Below, piece by piece: positions 49,473 through 58,257 of a stretch of 64,000 bases of DNA. The position numbers and the translations under genes were made by a program. The notes under the pieces are model-generated. The model saw only the letters and a program-made list of their open reading frames with translations. It had not been told where the DNA came from and did not search any database. Numbering within the stretch: position 1 is the stretch's first letter; each line of letters opens with the position of its first letter. The stretch comes from Paenibacillus lutrae (GTDB lineage Bacteria; Bacillota; Bacilli; Paenibacillales; NBRC-103111). Where the stretch lies: NCBI RefSeq assembly GCF_009757775.1, contig NZ_RHLK01000005.1, positions 124,969 to 188,968 of the forward strand. The letters run 5' to 3'.

Positions 49473-50823
49473 CCTTTTTCTCCTCCATTGCCCAGACATG
49501 ACAACTCAACCGGCCATCCGTCAACTGCACGCTTACCATATCGCCGAGTTGTACCTGCTCGATTGAATTGACAAGCCGTTTCTCTTGTTCATCATACACA
49601 AGACTATATCCGCGCTGCATCACTTTCAGCGGACTGAGTGCATCGAGATGCCGAAGTGTAGACATCAACTGCTGCTTGCGGCCGCGCGCGATACTCTGCA
49701 TAGCAAGCGTCAGCGCCTTCTGCGAGCCCTCTGTACGACTGCGGGCGAACCGGACCTGCTCCTGCGGATTGAAACCCGACAGAGTCCGTTCAAGCCGCAT
49801 GCGACGGTCGTTGGCCCGTGTGAGCTGCTGCCGCATCCGGAAGTTCAGCTGCTCGCCCAGCCGGTCCAGCCGCTGGGCGGGGTGCTGCAGCAGCTGGCGG
49901 TGCGGATTGGTCAGGTACGGCGAACGGCGGAGCCGCTCCAGCCGGTCCTGACGCCGCTGCAGCTGCTGCAAGAGACCCTGGTGCAGACGCTGGCGGAGAT
50001 GAGCCATCTGCTGCTTCAGCTCCAGATGGTGAGGCACCGCCAGCTCTGCTGCAGCGGTCGGCGTCGCCGCACGGAGATCGGCGACGAAATCCGCGATGGT
50101 GAAGTCGGTCTCGTGACCGACGGCCGATATGACCGGGATCGCGGAAGCGAAGATCGAGCGTGCAACGACTTCTTCGTTGAACGCCCACAGCTCTTCCAGC
50201 GATCCCCCGCCCCGGCCGACGATCAGGACGTCGACTTCACCGAGCCTGTTCATCGTCTCAATCGCCTTGACGATGGAAGGGGCCGCCTGCGCGCCTTGAA
50301 CAAGTACCGGATACAGCAGGATCGGTACGTTCGGATAGCGGCGCTGCAGGGTGATAATAATATCGCGGACAGCCGCTCCCGTCGGCGATGTTACAACGCC
50401 GACCGCTTTGGGCATCCGCGGGATTGACTTCTTCCGCTCGACGCGGAAGAGCCCTTCCTCTTCGAGCTTCTTTTTGAGCTGCTCGAAGGCCAGATAGAGG
50501 CCGCCGATGCCGTCCGGCTGCATTTGCGTGACGTAGAACTGGTACTGCCCGTCCCGTTCATAGACAGACACATTGCCTCTGGCGATAACCATAGTCCCTT
50601 CCTTGGGCCGGAAAGGCAGCCGCTGGTTATAGGAAGCGAACATAATGCTTTTCAGCCGGCTGTCTTTATCTTTCAGCGTAAAATACATATGCCCGCTGGA
50701 GTGATGGGTAAAGTTGGAGATCTCGCCGCGTACCCATACATCCTGAAGCCGGTTGTCGCCTTCGAGCTTCATTTTGATGTAACGGTTGAGATCCTTAATC
50801 GATAGAACCGCGCGCTCACTCAT
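49465..50823 (-). CDS. xseA: Exodeoxyribonuclease VII large subunit
   Basis: This 452-residue protein, standard family length, has an N-terminal OB-fold (about 15-100: VWVRGEISNFTHHSSGHMYFTLKD), catalytic-core motifs DIIITLQRRYPN and VLIVGRGGGSLEELWAFN, and the AVGHETDFTI block. The C-terminal part is a Gln/Arg-rich coiled coil. It degrades single-stranded DNA with XseB. The ATG at 50823 is 4 nt past the folD stop; an upstream GTG at 50862 is less likely. Confidence 0.94.
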   Translation of the reverse strand: MSERAVLSIKDLNRYIKMKLEGDNRLQDVWVRGEISNFTHHSSGHMYFTLKDKDSRLKSIMFASYNQRLPFRPKEGTMVIARGNVSVYERDGQYQFYVTQMQPDGIGGLYLAFEQLKKKLEEEGLFRVERKKSIPRMPKAVGVVTSPTGAAVRDIIITLQRRYPNVPILLYPVLVQGAQAAPSIVKAIETMNRLGEVDVLIVGRGGGSLEELWAFNEEVVARSIFASAIPVISAVGHETDFTIADFVADLRAATPTAAAELAVPHHLELKQQMAHLRQRLHQGLLQQLQRRQDRLERLRRSPYLTNPHRQLLQHPAQRLDRLGEQLNFRMRQQLTRANDRRMRLERTLSGFNPQEQVRFARSRTEGSQKALTLAMQSIARGRKQQLMSTLRHLDALSPLKVMQRGYSLVYDEQEKRLVNSIEQVQLGDMVSVQLTDGRLSCHVWAMEEKKDG

Positions 50824-50827
50824 CGCT

Positions 50828-51700
50828 CTACAGGCCCGCTGCCGTACCTGATAGCGACGCACGGCGAGCGGAACTCAGCGTGTTCTTGAGCAGCATGGTG
50901 ATCGTCATCGGACCTACGCAGCCGGGAACCGGCGTGATATAGCCTGCGATGTCTTTGACCGCATCAAAATCAACGTCACCGCACAGCTTGCCTTCGGCAT
51001 TACGGTTCATGCCCACGTCAATGACGACAGCACCCGGTTTCACGTGCTTATCTTCGATAACATTCGCTTTACCCACTGCGGCAACCAGGATATCCGCCTG
51101 CCGGGTAATGTCCTGCAAATTAGGTGTACGTGAATGACAGATCGTCACCGTTGCATGCTCGCGGAGCAGCAGCATAGCCATAGGCTTGCCGACAATGTTG
51201 CTCCGTCCGACTACTACGGCATGCTTGCCTGCAGGGGAGACGCCAATCCTTTTCAATACTTCCATAACTCCGGCGGGAGTGCACGGGAGCATTCCTTCTT
51301 TGCCGATCATGAGATTCCCTACGTTAACGGGGTGAAAACAGTCCACGTCTTTACCCGGGGTGATTTCGTCCACAACCTGCTCTTCGTTAATATGTTTAGG
51401 CAGTGGAGATTGAACCAGAATCCCGTGAAACTCCGGATTTTCATTGTACTTGTGGATCAGCTTCACTAACTTCTCTTGAGACGTATCTGCCGGAAGACGA
51501 TGGACATGAGACTTAATTCCGACCTGCGCGCAAGCCTTTTCCTTGTTATTGACGTAAACATGCGAAGCCTGATCGTCTCCGACAATAATGACGACCAGAC
51601 CCGGCGTTGTCCCGCTCGAAATAAGCTCCGCCACTTCTTGCTTGATCTCTCCGCGAATCGAACTTACGATCTCTTTGCCGTTAATCACTTCTGCTGCCAT
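50828..51700 (-). CDS. folD: Methylenetetrahydrofolate dehydrogenase/cyclohydrolase FolD
   Basis: This 290-residue bifunctional folate enzyme interconverts methylene- and formyl-tetrahydrofolate. Motifs include HGILVQSPLPKHI, the NADP motif VVGRSNIVGKPMAMLL, and the ending PVPGCVGPMTITMLL. The catalytic Lys lies in YVNNKEKACAQVGI. A longer frame starts at 51781, but AGAGGAG precedes the ATG at 51700. Upstream lies nusB, downstream xseA, as in B. subtilis. Confidence 0.96.
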   Translation of the reverse strand: MAAEVINGKEIVSSIRGEIKQEVAELISSGTTPGLVVIIVGDDQASHVYVNNKEKACAQVGIKSHVHRLPADTSQEKLVKLIHKYNENPEFHGILVQSPLPKHINEEQVVDEITPGKDVDCFHPVNVGNLMIGKEGMLPCTPAGVMEVLKRIGVSPAGKHAVVVGRSNIVGKPMAMLLLREHATVTICHSRTPNLQDITRQADILVAAVGKANVIEDKHVKPGAVVIDVGMNRNAEGKLCGDVDFDAVKDIAGYITPVPGCVGPMTITMLLKNTLSSARRASLSGTAAGL

Positions 51701-51737
51701 GACGGTTCTCCTCTCATCTACCCCATTGGTATCTCTG

Positions 51738-52199
51738 TTATTCTTTACCCTTGCGGACTTCATCTCTAAGCGCATCCGCATCTTTGATCATCTTACCCAA
51801 TACCCCGTTAACGAACTTGCCTGAATCATCCGTGCCGAAATGCTTGGCCAGATCAATCGCTTCGTTTACGACAACTTTGGGCGGCACATCTTCCTGGAAC
51901 AGCATTTCAAAAGCAGCCAGTCTAAGAACTTCCCGATCCACACGGGACAGTCGGTCTATCTGCCAGCCTTTGAGATATCCGGAAAGCAGCTGATCAATAC
52001 GATCACGGTTGTTTAGCGTTCCAGTTACCAGCTCACGGATATATTCCGGCATAATTTTCTCCTTGCCGTCAACCTGCGCTTCATTCTCATTCTCTGCTTC
52101 GTGCACGGCCACTTCCACAGCCTCGTGAGCCGAAACACCATTCATGTCGATCTGGTACAAACTCTGTAATGCAATTTCTCTGGCTACTCTACGCCTCAT
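51738..52199 (-). CDS. nusB: Transcription antitermination factor NusB
   Basis: This 153-residue all-helical protein begins RRRVAREIALQSLYQIDM and carries the family motif AAFEMLFQEDVPPKVVVNEAIDLAKHFG and GKFVNGVLGKM. NusB acts with NusE at boxA in rRNA transcription. It lies between the Asp23 unit and folD, as in B. subtilis. A terminator-like hairpin lies upstream, at the end of the DUF2273 gene. Confidence 0.95.
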   Translation of the reverse strand: MRRRVAREIALQSLYQIDMNGVSAHEAVEVAVHEAENENEAQVDGKEKIMPEYIRELVTGTLNNRDRIDQLLSGYLKGWQIDRLSRVDREVLRLAAFEMLFQEDVPPKVVVNEAIDLAKHFGTDDSGKFVNGVLGKMIKDADALRDEVRKGKE

Positions 52200-52278
52200 A
52201 CCTGTAATCCTCCCAAATCTTAAAAACCGCTAGTCATTTCACATACGTCTAGTATACGTCATTTTAAATCCAACCCAA

Positions 52279-52309
52279 ACAAAAAAATCCAAGGATGAAC
52301 CAAGGATTT
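52279..52309 (-). terminator. Terminator of Asp23-AmaP-DUF2273 unit
   Basis: AAATCC (52285-52290) pairs with GGATTT (52304-52309), plus GG/CC inside a TT bulge. A run of seven T follows in the minus direction. It touches the DUF2273 stop codon. Confidence 0.55.
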
Positions 52310-52539
52310 CATCGAAACATTCTCCATTTTTGCGAAAGGAATTGCCAGAGGGTCTGAAAAGGAAGAAGAAGATCCTCTCCTTGATCCAGCTTTTTGCCGA
52401 TATAATATCCCAAAAACACGATAAATGCAAAAATCAGCATGTCCCAGAATCCGGCGATCAGGTACACCAGACCGAGCAGCAGACCGCCCGCTGCGCCAGC
52501 AATCGTTCCCGGATGTTCCTGCCATAATCGTTTTAACAT
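52309..52539 (-). CDS. DUF2273 small membrane protein
   Basis: This 76-residue protein has two membrane helices (about 15-32 and 34-52) with GTIAGAAGGLLLGLVYLIAGFWDMLIF, typical of DUF2273. Its gene commonly sits with amaP and asp23. A GTG at 52551 is an alternative; GAGG lies 11 nt before the ATG at 52539. It probably supports the envelope-stress complex, but its own function is unknown. Confidence 0.8.
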   Translation of the reverse strand: MLKRLWQEHPGTIAGAAGGLLLGLVYLIAGFWDMLIFAFIVFLGYYIGKKLDQGEDLLLPFQTLWQFLSQKWRMFR

Positions 52540-52553
52540 GTGCAGGTTCACCT

Positions 52554-53120
52554 CTATTCTACCCGGCTTTTAAACGTGGGGGCGCTTTGAACGATATTCG
52601 CCACATAAACCGATACATGCGCAACGGGGATGCCCGTAATTTCTTCCACATGGCTCTTGACGGCGTTCTGCATTTCTTCGGTAATTTCCGGAATAGAGCT
52701 TTCCCCGTCTACCACCGTGCGGATGTTTATGTCAAGCCCGGCTTCACTCACTTTAACCCTTGCGCGCAAGTCGCGGACACCGCGTGTTCTGCCGGCCGCT
52801 TTTAAAGATAAGTTCTCAACGGTTTCCACGGAAATACGAATATCGCCAATCTCGGATCTCTGGTCGATCGAAGAGGCTTGTGTGCGGCTCCTGCGTACCG
52901 ATATATAGAAAAACCGGAGGCTGAGCAGGAAAATAAGAATGCCGCCTGTGATAACAGCGACTTTCTCCCAGGTAAACCCTCTGTCGAACACATACCCCAG
53001 GTAGTATTCGGTCGTTCTTACCGGAATGAGCTGGAAGGCTGCGAGTACGGCAATGGCGGATATAAGCAATATTACGAGGCTGTATAGAAATAACAGGAGT
53101 CTGTCTAGTATTTTGACCAC
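52554..53120 (-). CDS. amaP: Alkaline shock response membrane anchor AmaP
   Basis: This 188-residue protein has two membrane helices (about 7-29 and 53-72) and a cytoplasmic Asp23-like domain (about 90-180) with RDLRARVKVSEAGLDINIRTVVDG. AmaP anchors Asp23 at the membrane in staphylococci. The start is GTG with AAGGAG at 9 nt. It follows an Asp23-family gene by 78 nt and precedes DUF2273 by about 14 nt. Confidence 0.9.
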   Translation of the reverse strand: MVKILDRLLLFLYSLVILLISAIAVLAAFQLIPVRTTEYYLGYVFDRGFTWEKVAVITGGILIFLLSLRFFYISVRRSRTQASSIDQRSEIGDIRISVETVENLSLKAAGRTRGVRDLRARVKVSEAGLDINIRTVVDGESSIPEITEEMQNAVKSHVEEITGIPVAHVSVYVANIVQSAPTFKSRVE

Positions 53121-53150
53121 AGCTGTTGGCTCCTTCCGAAATAAGTGAGG

Positions 53151-53177
53151 AACCCCCGTCCTTCGCGGTTGGGGGTT
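53151..53177 (-). terminator. Hairpin between asp23-type gene and amaP
   Basis: AACCCCC (53151-53157) pairs with GGGGGTT (53171-53177). There is no T-tract, so it is probably an attenuator or processing hairpin rather than a full terminator. Confidence 0.4.
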
Positions 53178-53198
53178 AGATGTAGCCGCTGCTATTTA

Positions 53199-53609
53199 TT
53201 ATTTGACACGGTTTACCGCTGTTTCTTCTTCTACAGGCTTCTCTGCCGCTTTGAACTGGACATCGTGAATGTGAACGTTCACTTCCACTACGCTCAGACC
53301 CGTCATGGATTCGATTGCCTGCTTGACGTTCTGTTGGATCTTGCCTGCCACTTCGGGAATGCGGTGGCCAAATTCCATTACGATTGAAACATCGATAGCC
53401 GCTTCACGCTGGCCTACTTCAACCTTAATGCCTTTGGCAAAATTTTTGCGGCCCAAGAGTTCGGTGATGCCGTTAACAAAACCGCCGCTCATGCCCGCAA
53501 CACCTTCAACCTCAACTGTCGCAAGACCTGCGATCACTTCAATTACTTCCGGCGCAATTTGAATGGTGCCCATATCTGTCTTCTCATAATCCGCTGCAAT
53601 CATCGTCAT
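53199..53609 (-). CDS. Asp23/Gls24-family envelope stress protein (YqhY type)
   Basis: This 136-residue Asp23 (DUF322) protein contains IQIAPEVIEVIAGLATVEVEGVAGM and VVEVNVHIHDVQF. It joins the AmaP-anchored envelope-stress complex. In B. subtilis yqhY lies near accBC, and loss of it affects acetyl-CoA carboxylase. A longer frame starts at 53630, but GGAGG precedes the ATG at 53609. A good SigA promoter lies upstream. Confidence 0.92.
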   Translation of the reverse strand: MTMIAADYEKTDMGTIQIAPEVIEVIAGLATVEVEGVAGMSGGFVNGITELLGRKNFAKGIKVEVGQREAAIDVSIVMEFGHRIPEVAGKIQQNVKQAIESMTGLSVVEVNVHIHDVQFKAAEKPVEEETAVNRVK

Positions 53610-53656
53610 TCTTATGCACACCTCCTGCACGTTTGGGATAAGCCCATTAATTAAAT

Positions 53657-53685
53657 ACTATACCATTCCGCCAAATTTATGACAA
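53657..53685 (-). promoter_or_regulatory. SigA promoter of asp23-amaP unit
   Basis: On the minus strand TTGTCA (53680-53685) is followed after 17 nt by TATAGT (53657-53662), a good SigA match with ideal spacing. It gives this unit transcription apart from accBC. Confidence 0.65.
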
Positions 53686-53696
53686 CGAATCCGGGT

Positions 53697-55055
53697 CTAG
53701 GACTCCGGATCGTTCACGTCATGTTCTTCGAGGAACTTAATATCGAAATCCCCGCTAAGGAATTTACGATGATTAAGAAGTTTCAAATGAAACGGTATCG
53801 TCGTATGAACACCATCGATTGCAAATTCGGCAAGCGCGCGTTTCATACGGTTAACGGCTTCTTCACGAGTCGCTCCCCAAACGATCAGTTTGGCGATCAT
53901 GGAGTCATAATGCGGAGGAATGACGTAGCCCGGATAAGCGGCGCTGTCTACACGGACACCAATTCCGCCCGGAGGCAGATAAAAGTCAACGCGGCCCGGT
54001 GAAGGCATAAAATTCCGCTCGGAGTCCTCTGCATTGATCCGGCATTCGATGGCCCATCCGTTGATCTGAATATCTTCCTGCGTAAACGGCAGCGGATGGC
54101 CTTCGGCCGCGCGGATCATTTCTTTGATCAGGTCGACACCCGTTACGTACTCGGTCACCGGGTGTTCCACTTGAATCCGGGTGTTCATTTCCATAAAGTA
54201 GAAATTCCCGTCCGGTCCGAGCAGAAACTCCAGTGTACCTGCTCCGGAGTAATTAACAGCCTTGGCGGCGCGGACAGCCGCATCTCCCATAGCCTGGCGG
54301 GTTTCCGGAGAGAGGGTCGGGCATGGAGCTTCTTCCACAAGCTTCTGTCTCCGGCGCTGCACGGAACAATCGCGTTCACCGAGGTGAACGGCATTGCCAT
54401 GCTTGTCCGCAATGATTTGAATCTCGACATGTTTCATGCCCGTTAAGTATTTCTCCAGGTAGACGCCGGAATTACCGAAGTTGAGTTCCGCTTCCTGCTG
54501 GGCAGTGGTGATGTGCTGGACAAGCATGTCCTCGCTCTCCGCAATACGGATGCCTTTACCGCCTCCGCCTGCAGTAGCCTTGATAATGACCGGATAACCG
54601 ATTTCACGTCCAAGACGGATTGCGTCTTCCAGATCTTCAATCAGACCGTCGGAACCCGGAATAACCGGTACGCCCGCGTCTTTCATGGTCTGCTTGGCGA
54701 CGGCCTTGTCCCCCATTCTCGTAATGGCTTCCGGAGAAGGACCGATAAAGGTAATATTGCAGCTTTCACAAATCTCGGCAAAATCGGCATTCTCTGCAAG
54801 GAAGCCATAACCGGGATGGATGGCATCTGCATCCGTAAGTGTAGCCACGCTCATAATATTTGTAAAATTAAGATAGCTGTCTTTGGATGCTGTCGGTCCG
54901 ATGCAGTACGCTTCGTCTGCCATTCTTACATGCAGCGCATCACGGTCGGCTTCCGAATACACGGCAATGGACTGAATGCCGAGTTCACGGCAGGCACGGA
55001 TAATGCGCACAGCAATTTCACCACGGTTAGCAATTAAGACTTTCTGAAAACGCAT
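53697..55055 (-). CDS. accC: Acetyl-CoA carboxylase biotin carboxylase AccC
   Basis: This 452-residue subunit carboxylates the biotin on AccB using ATP and bicarbonate. The start [22 protein letters not shown], the glycine-rich ATP motif [13 protein letters not shown], and [26 protein letters not shown] are all typical. A longer frame starts at 55076, but GGAGGG precedes the ATG at 55055. It follows accB by 17 nt. It makes malonyl-CoA together with AccA/AccD. Confidence 0.97.
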   Translation of the reverse strand: MRFQKVLIANRGEIAVRIIRACRELGIQSIAVYSEADRDALHVRMADEAYCIGPTASKDSYLNFTNIMSVATLTDADAIHPGYGFLAENADFAEICESCNITFIGPSPEAITRMGDKAVAKQTMKDAGVPVIPGSDGLIEDLEDAIRLGREIGYPVIIKATAGGGGKGIRIAESEDMLVQHITTAQQEAELNFGNSGVYLEKYLTGMKHVEIQIIADKHGNAVHLGERDCSVQRRRQKLVEEAPCPTLSPETRQAMGDAAVRAAKAVNYSGAGTLEFLLGPDGNFYFMEMNTRIQVEHPVTEYVTGVDLIKEMIRAAEGHPLPFTQEDIQINGWAIECRINAEDSERNFMPSPGRVDFYLPPGGIGVRVDSAAYPGYVIPPHYDSMIAKLIVWGATREEAVNRMKRALAEFAIDGVHTTIPFHLKLLNHRKFLSGDFDIKFLEEHDVNDPES

Positions 55056-55072
55056 AACTTCCCTCCGTTCAA

Positions 55073-55570
55073 TCACTCCGGCTTCACCAAGAACAGAGGC
55101 TGGCCGTATTCCACTAACTGGCCGTTCTGAACCAGAACTTCGACGATCTCACCTTTTATTTCCGCCTCAATTTCATTCATCAGCTTCATCGCTTCGATAA
55201 TGCACACAGCGGTCTTGTCGCTGACTTTAGATCCTTTGGACACAAACGGGGCGGATCCGGGGGATGCTGCTTCGTAGAATGTTCCGACCATAGGTGACAC
55301 GATTTTATGTAATCCGGAATCCGATTCCTTCTGCTCGTCCACATTCGAACCAACCGTTGCAGACGCCTGTACAGATAGTGCAGATGCAGCTGTCTGGGGG
55401 TTAACCGGCGCGTATGTCTGCTGCAGCGGTGCACTTGTCACAACCACGGACTCGGTTTTGTTGGGTTTGCGTATAAGGAGACGCGAACCCTCATTCTCGA
55501 TTTCGAGTTCCTGCAGGGACGTCTGGTCCATTAGTTTCATCAATTCTTTAATTTCGCTCAGCTTGAACAT
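55073..55570 (-). CDS. accB: Acetyl-CoA carboxylase biotin carrier AccB
   Basis: This 165-residue biotin carrier protein has the biotin-acceptor Lys in the signature [14 protein letters not shown] near residue 125. The central region is a Thr/Ala/Ser/Gln-rich linker. The N-terminus has [24 protein letters not shown]. The frame is open upstream (GTG at 55579), but AAGGAG at 8 nt favours the ATG at 55570. An extended -10 lies about 55 nt upstream. Confidence 0.95.
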   Translation of the reverse strand: MFKLSEIKELMKLMDQTSLQELEIENEGSRLLIRKPNKTESVVVTSAPLQQTYAPVNPQTAASALSVQASATVGSNVDEQKESDSGLHKIVSPMVGTFYEAASPGSAPFVSKGSKVSDKTAVCIIEAMKLMNEIEAEIKGEIVEVLVQNGQLVEYGQPLFLVKPE

Positions 55571-55621
55571 CCATGTCACTCCTTCAAAAATGGTGAACCG
55601 ATGCCGTAATACGACGTATGT

Positions 55622-55629
55622 ATTATATC
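55622..55629 (-). promoter_or_regulatory. Extended -10 of accBC
   Basis: TGATATAAT on the minus strand is an extended -10 upstream of accB. The -35 is weak. Confidence 0.4.
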
Positions 55630-55639
55630 ACAACCTCAA

Positions 55640-55672
55640 GAAATGGAAAGAGTCCAGTTATCCGGACTCTTT
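55640..55672 (-). terminator. Terminator of spoIIIA operon
   Basis: AAAGAGTCC (55647-55655) pairs with GGACTCTTT (55664-55672), with an 8-nt loop. It separates spoIIIAH from accB. Confidence 0.75.
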
Positions 55673-55761
55673 TCCACTGATCTTTATTCCTTATTCGATT
55701 TGCTACCGCATAAATCCTCTTTACTTGTCAGGTAATTTATAAATTTTCAAATTTTTTACAG

Positions 55762-56541
55762 TTACTTAATGTATTGAACGGCAACTTCGGGTCCTACGTT
55801 CAGTTCTTTCATCACGGTTTCTACGATCGATACAGCCTGGCTTTTTTCCAGCTTCTCGGCCTGAACGGTCACTTTCCATTTGCTTCCTTCCTGAGTCAGC
55901 ACCGCATTCGGGTAGTCTTTAGACAACACATCCTCGACATTCGTGACGCGTGTTACTGTATCTTCAATCTGCTGGAGCTGCTGCTGCGCCTTGCTGACCG
56001 CTTCGGCCGACTGTTTATTATCTGTAATGGTCGTCAGCAGTTTCTCCGTTTGTGCAGCCAGCTGATCGTTGCGCTCAAGCTGGAGCTTCGTCAAGTAATC
56101 GCGGCCGGACTTGCTGCTGGCTTGCATTTGCTGCAATACCTTCGCGTCAGCCGATACCGGTGCCGCTTCTTCTTTGCCATCTTTGGCTGCCGCAGATTTA
56201 TCGGCCGGCGTTTTCTCTGCTGATTTCGGATCTGCGGCTTTGGGATCCGCAGCTTTGGGGTCAGCGGCTTTGGCATCGGCCGATTTTGCGGGGTCCGTCT
56301 TGGCCGCATCCGCAGCCTTGTCGCCCGTTTTAGCATCGGCAGCGGTCGTTTTGCCGGTTTGCATGGCTGCGGCCTGATCCGGCGAGACCTGACTCAAATC
56401 GATTTTAACCTCTTCTGTTTTGGGCGCATTAGAGGCCAAATCCATTTTGTCTACATCTTCTGTAAAAAGGTAATAAGCGGAAAGTACGACCATCAGGCTC
56501 AGCATGGAAACGAGCCAAATTGTTTGTCTTTTGGCATTCAT
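55762..56541 (-). CDS. spoIIIAH: Stage III sporulation protein AH
   Basis: This 259-residue protein with one N-terminal membrane helix (about 7-25) ends in the SpoIIIAH domain (about 165-258). SpoIIIAH in the mother-cell membrane binds SpoIIQ of the forespore and forms the feeding-tube channel. Residues about 60-130 form a low-complexity linker with repeated KAADP units, so it is longer than the B. subtilis protein (218 aa). It is the last gene of the operon. Confidence 0.93.
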   Translation of the reverse strand: MNAKRQTIWLVSMLSLMVVLSAYYLFTEDVDKMDLASNAPKTEEVKIDLSQVSPDQAAAMQTGKTTAADAKTGDKAADAAKTDPAKSADAKAADPKAADPKAADPKSAEKTPADKSAAAKDGKEEAAPVSADAKVLQQMQASSKSGRDYLTKLQLERNDQLAAQTEKLLTTITDNKQSAEAVSKAQQQLQQIEDTVTRVTNVEDVLSKDYPNAVLTQEGSKWKVTVQAEKLEKSQAVSIVETVMKELNVGPEVAVQYIK

Positions 56542-56589
56542 TTGATATTCCTCCTTGCGGATAATGGTGGATGAACGAACAATTTGCTG

Positions 56590-57231
56590 CTATTCTGCCT
56601 GCTTTCGCGGAAGGACAGAAATGCGGTGAACCGGTACATCAATCCCTCGGGCAACGGCTTCTGTCATCATTTTCTTGACTGTCATGTCTTCGACCCCCTT
56701 GGCTACGACAAGTACACCGCTGACCTTGGGTTTAATCGTCTTGACCACAAGCGGCTGCTGGTCACTGGACACCTGATACAGAACCACTTTGCCTTCTTTA
56801 GTGATCTGCGAAATATTACGCGAGGCTCCATTGGTGTCTTTTTCCGTCGTTACCTGCTCCGAATCTTTCGTATCTTTCTCGACGACGATTTCTTCGGTGG
56901 ATTCGATCGTAACGAGTACTTCCACATCGCCTACACCGACTATTTTACGGAGAATGTCCCGGAGCCGGGATTCGTAAGCCAGCTCATAATCCCGGAAAGG
57001 AGTCTTCTCCTTGGCCGCTCCACCCATGAATGTCTCGCTGCTCGGCTGCGTAGCCGGAGAGGCCCTGCTGTCACCTGCAGGATCGATTTCTTTAAAGTTC
57101 AGAAACGAGCTCATAATCATCAGGGCGGCACCGACCAGACCAAGCAGTATAATCCATAGTAAGGAACTGGAACGTTTGCCATCCTCGCCTGCCCCGAATA
57201 GTTTGCTTTTCCACTGCTTCCAAAAGCCCAT
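56590..57231 (-). CDS. spoIIIAG: Stage III sporulation protein AG
   Basis: This 213-residue protein has one membrane helix (about 23-45) and a ring-forming C-terminal domain with YESRLRDILRKIVGVGDVEVLVTIEST and ISQITKEGKVVLYQV. SpoIIIAG makes a 30-fold ring in the channel. Ser/Ala-rich residues after the helix are probably disordered. It overlaps no neighbour and follows spoIIIAF by about 43 nt. Confidence 0.93.
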   Translation of the reverse strand: MGFWKQWKSKLFGAGEDGKRSSSLLWIILLGLVGAALMIMSSFLNFKEIDPAGDSRASPATQPSSETFMGGAAKEKTPFRDYELAYESRLRDILRKIVGVGDVEVLVTIESTEEIVVEKDTKDSEQVTTEKDTNGASRNISQITKEGKVVLYQVSSDQQPLVVKTIKPKVSGVLVVAKGVEDMTVKKMMTEAVARGIDVPVHRISVLPRKQAE

Positions 57232-57274
57232 CCGCTCACCTCACCATCGCTCCCTGCCGCATATTCTGGTAGTT

Positions 57275-58132
57275 CTAAAGCTTCGTTCGCTCCTTCGTCC
57301 ATTGCACCGAAATGTGAGTGGGGTCTACCTGCCAGCCGAGCTGAATAGCTTTAACCAGCCGGGCTGACGCTTCTTGCTGCGCTGCGGTAAGCCTGCCCGC
57401 AGCTGCGGATGCTTCTGCCGGGTCTGCCGGCCCGCCCGAAGCGGTCCCCCCTATAGGCTCGGTGGAAATCTCCACCCGCGCCACAGGTGCGACCGGCTCG
57501 ATCTGCGCGATTGGGCCGGTCTGCGGCAAATCGCCGGCGCCGGTACTTCCTGCGCCATTGCCGCCTGCATCCGCCGCCGCAGTGCCGGAACCGCCCGAAC
57601 TGGGGGACGGGCTGCCGGCAGGCGAATCCGGTTCATCCAGCACGATCTGCACGCGGGTGACGGAAGGATTCGCCTTGCCGCCAAGTTCTGTCGTGACCCG
57701 CAGCTCCCGGATGGGATAGACCGTCTGCTGCTGCAGCTCTTGTTTCATCCCTGCAGCAAGATCTTCCTCCAGCAGGCGCTGTGCCTGCCGCTGATTCTCC
57801 GCCTTCAACCGGTCCGACTGCTGCAGGACCGCTTCCAGGGAGGCCGGCTCGGCAGGCGGGCTGACGGACTTAAGTCCGGATGACCCGCCCGCCCCTGCCG
57901 CCCGGAGCCCCTGCTGATTCTGCTCCAGCTGCGCAGCGGCAAGCAGCTTGCCGGGATCCCATCCTTTGCGGGTTATTTCCAGCACGGGGGACAGCAGCGT
58001 CAGGAGAATGAACAGGCTCATCGCCGTCCTTACGTAACGCTGCATTTTGCTCGTCGGGAGCATCAGTTCGATAAACGTCGCGAGAAGTATGAGCGCGACG
58101 ACCGTCTTGAGCCAGCCGCTCAGCCAGTCCAC
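57275..58132 (-). CDS. spoIIIAF: Stage III sporulation protein AF
   Basis: This 285-residue protein has two N-terminal membrane helices (about 5-25 and 36-56: ALILLATFIELMLPTSKMQRYVRTAMSLFILLTLLSPVLEI) and a long variable tail. The tail is Gln/Ala/Gly-rich (for example GSPSPSSGGSGTAAADAGGN) and makes it longer than the B. subtilis protein (about 206 aa). A frame extends upstream to 58384, but AAGGAGG lies 8-9 nt before the GTG at 58132. It belongs to the channel complex. Confidence 0.9.
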   Translation of the reverse strand: MDWLSGWLKTVVALILLATFIELMLPTSKMQRYVRTAMSLFILLTLLSPVLEITRKGWDPGKLLAAAQLEQNQQGLRAAGAGGSSGLKSVSPPAEPASLEAVLQQSDRLKAENQRQAQRLLEEDLAAGMKQELQQQTVYPIRELRVTTELGGKANPSVTRVQIVLDEPDSPAGSPSPSSGGSGTAAADAGGNGAGSTGAGDLPQTGPIAQIEPVAPVARVEISTEPIGGTASGGPADPAEASAAAGRLTAAQQEASARLVKAIQLGWQVDPTHISVQWTKERTKL

Positions 58133-58257
58133 GGCAGAAGCCTCCTTCCAGGCGAACAGCCTCTGTGATCCCTTCGGGCTGTCTGAGCTTGTTCGCCTAT
58201 GCTTGTATATATTTGCTTTCGGAGACAAATATGCCGATTTTTTTTGAAAGTTATCCA

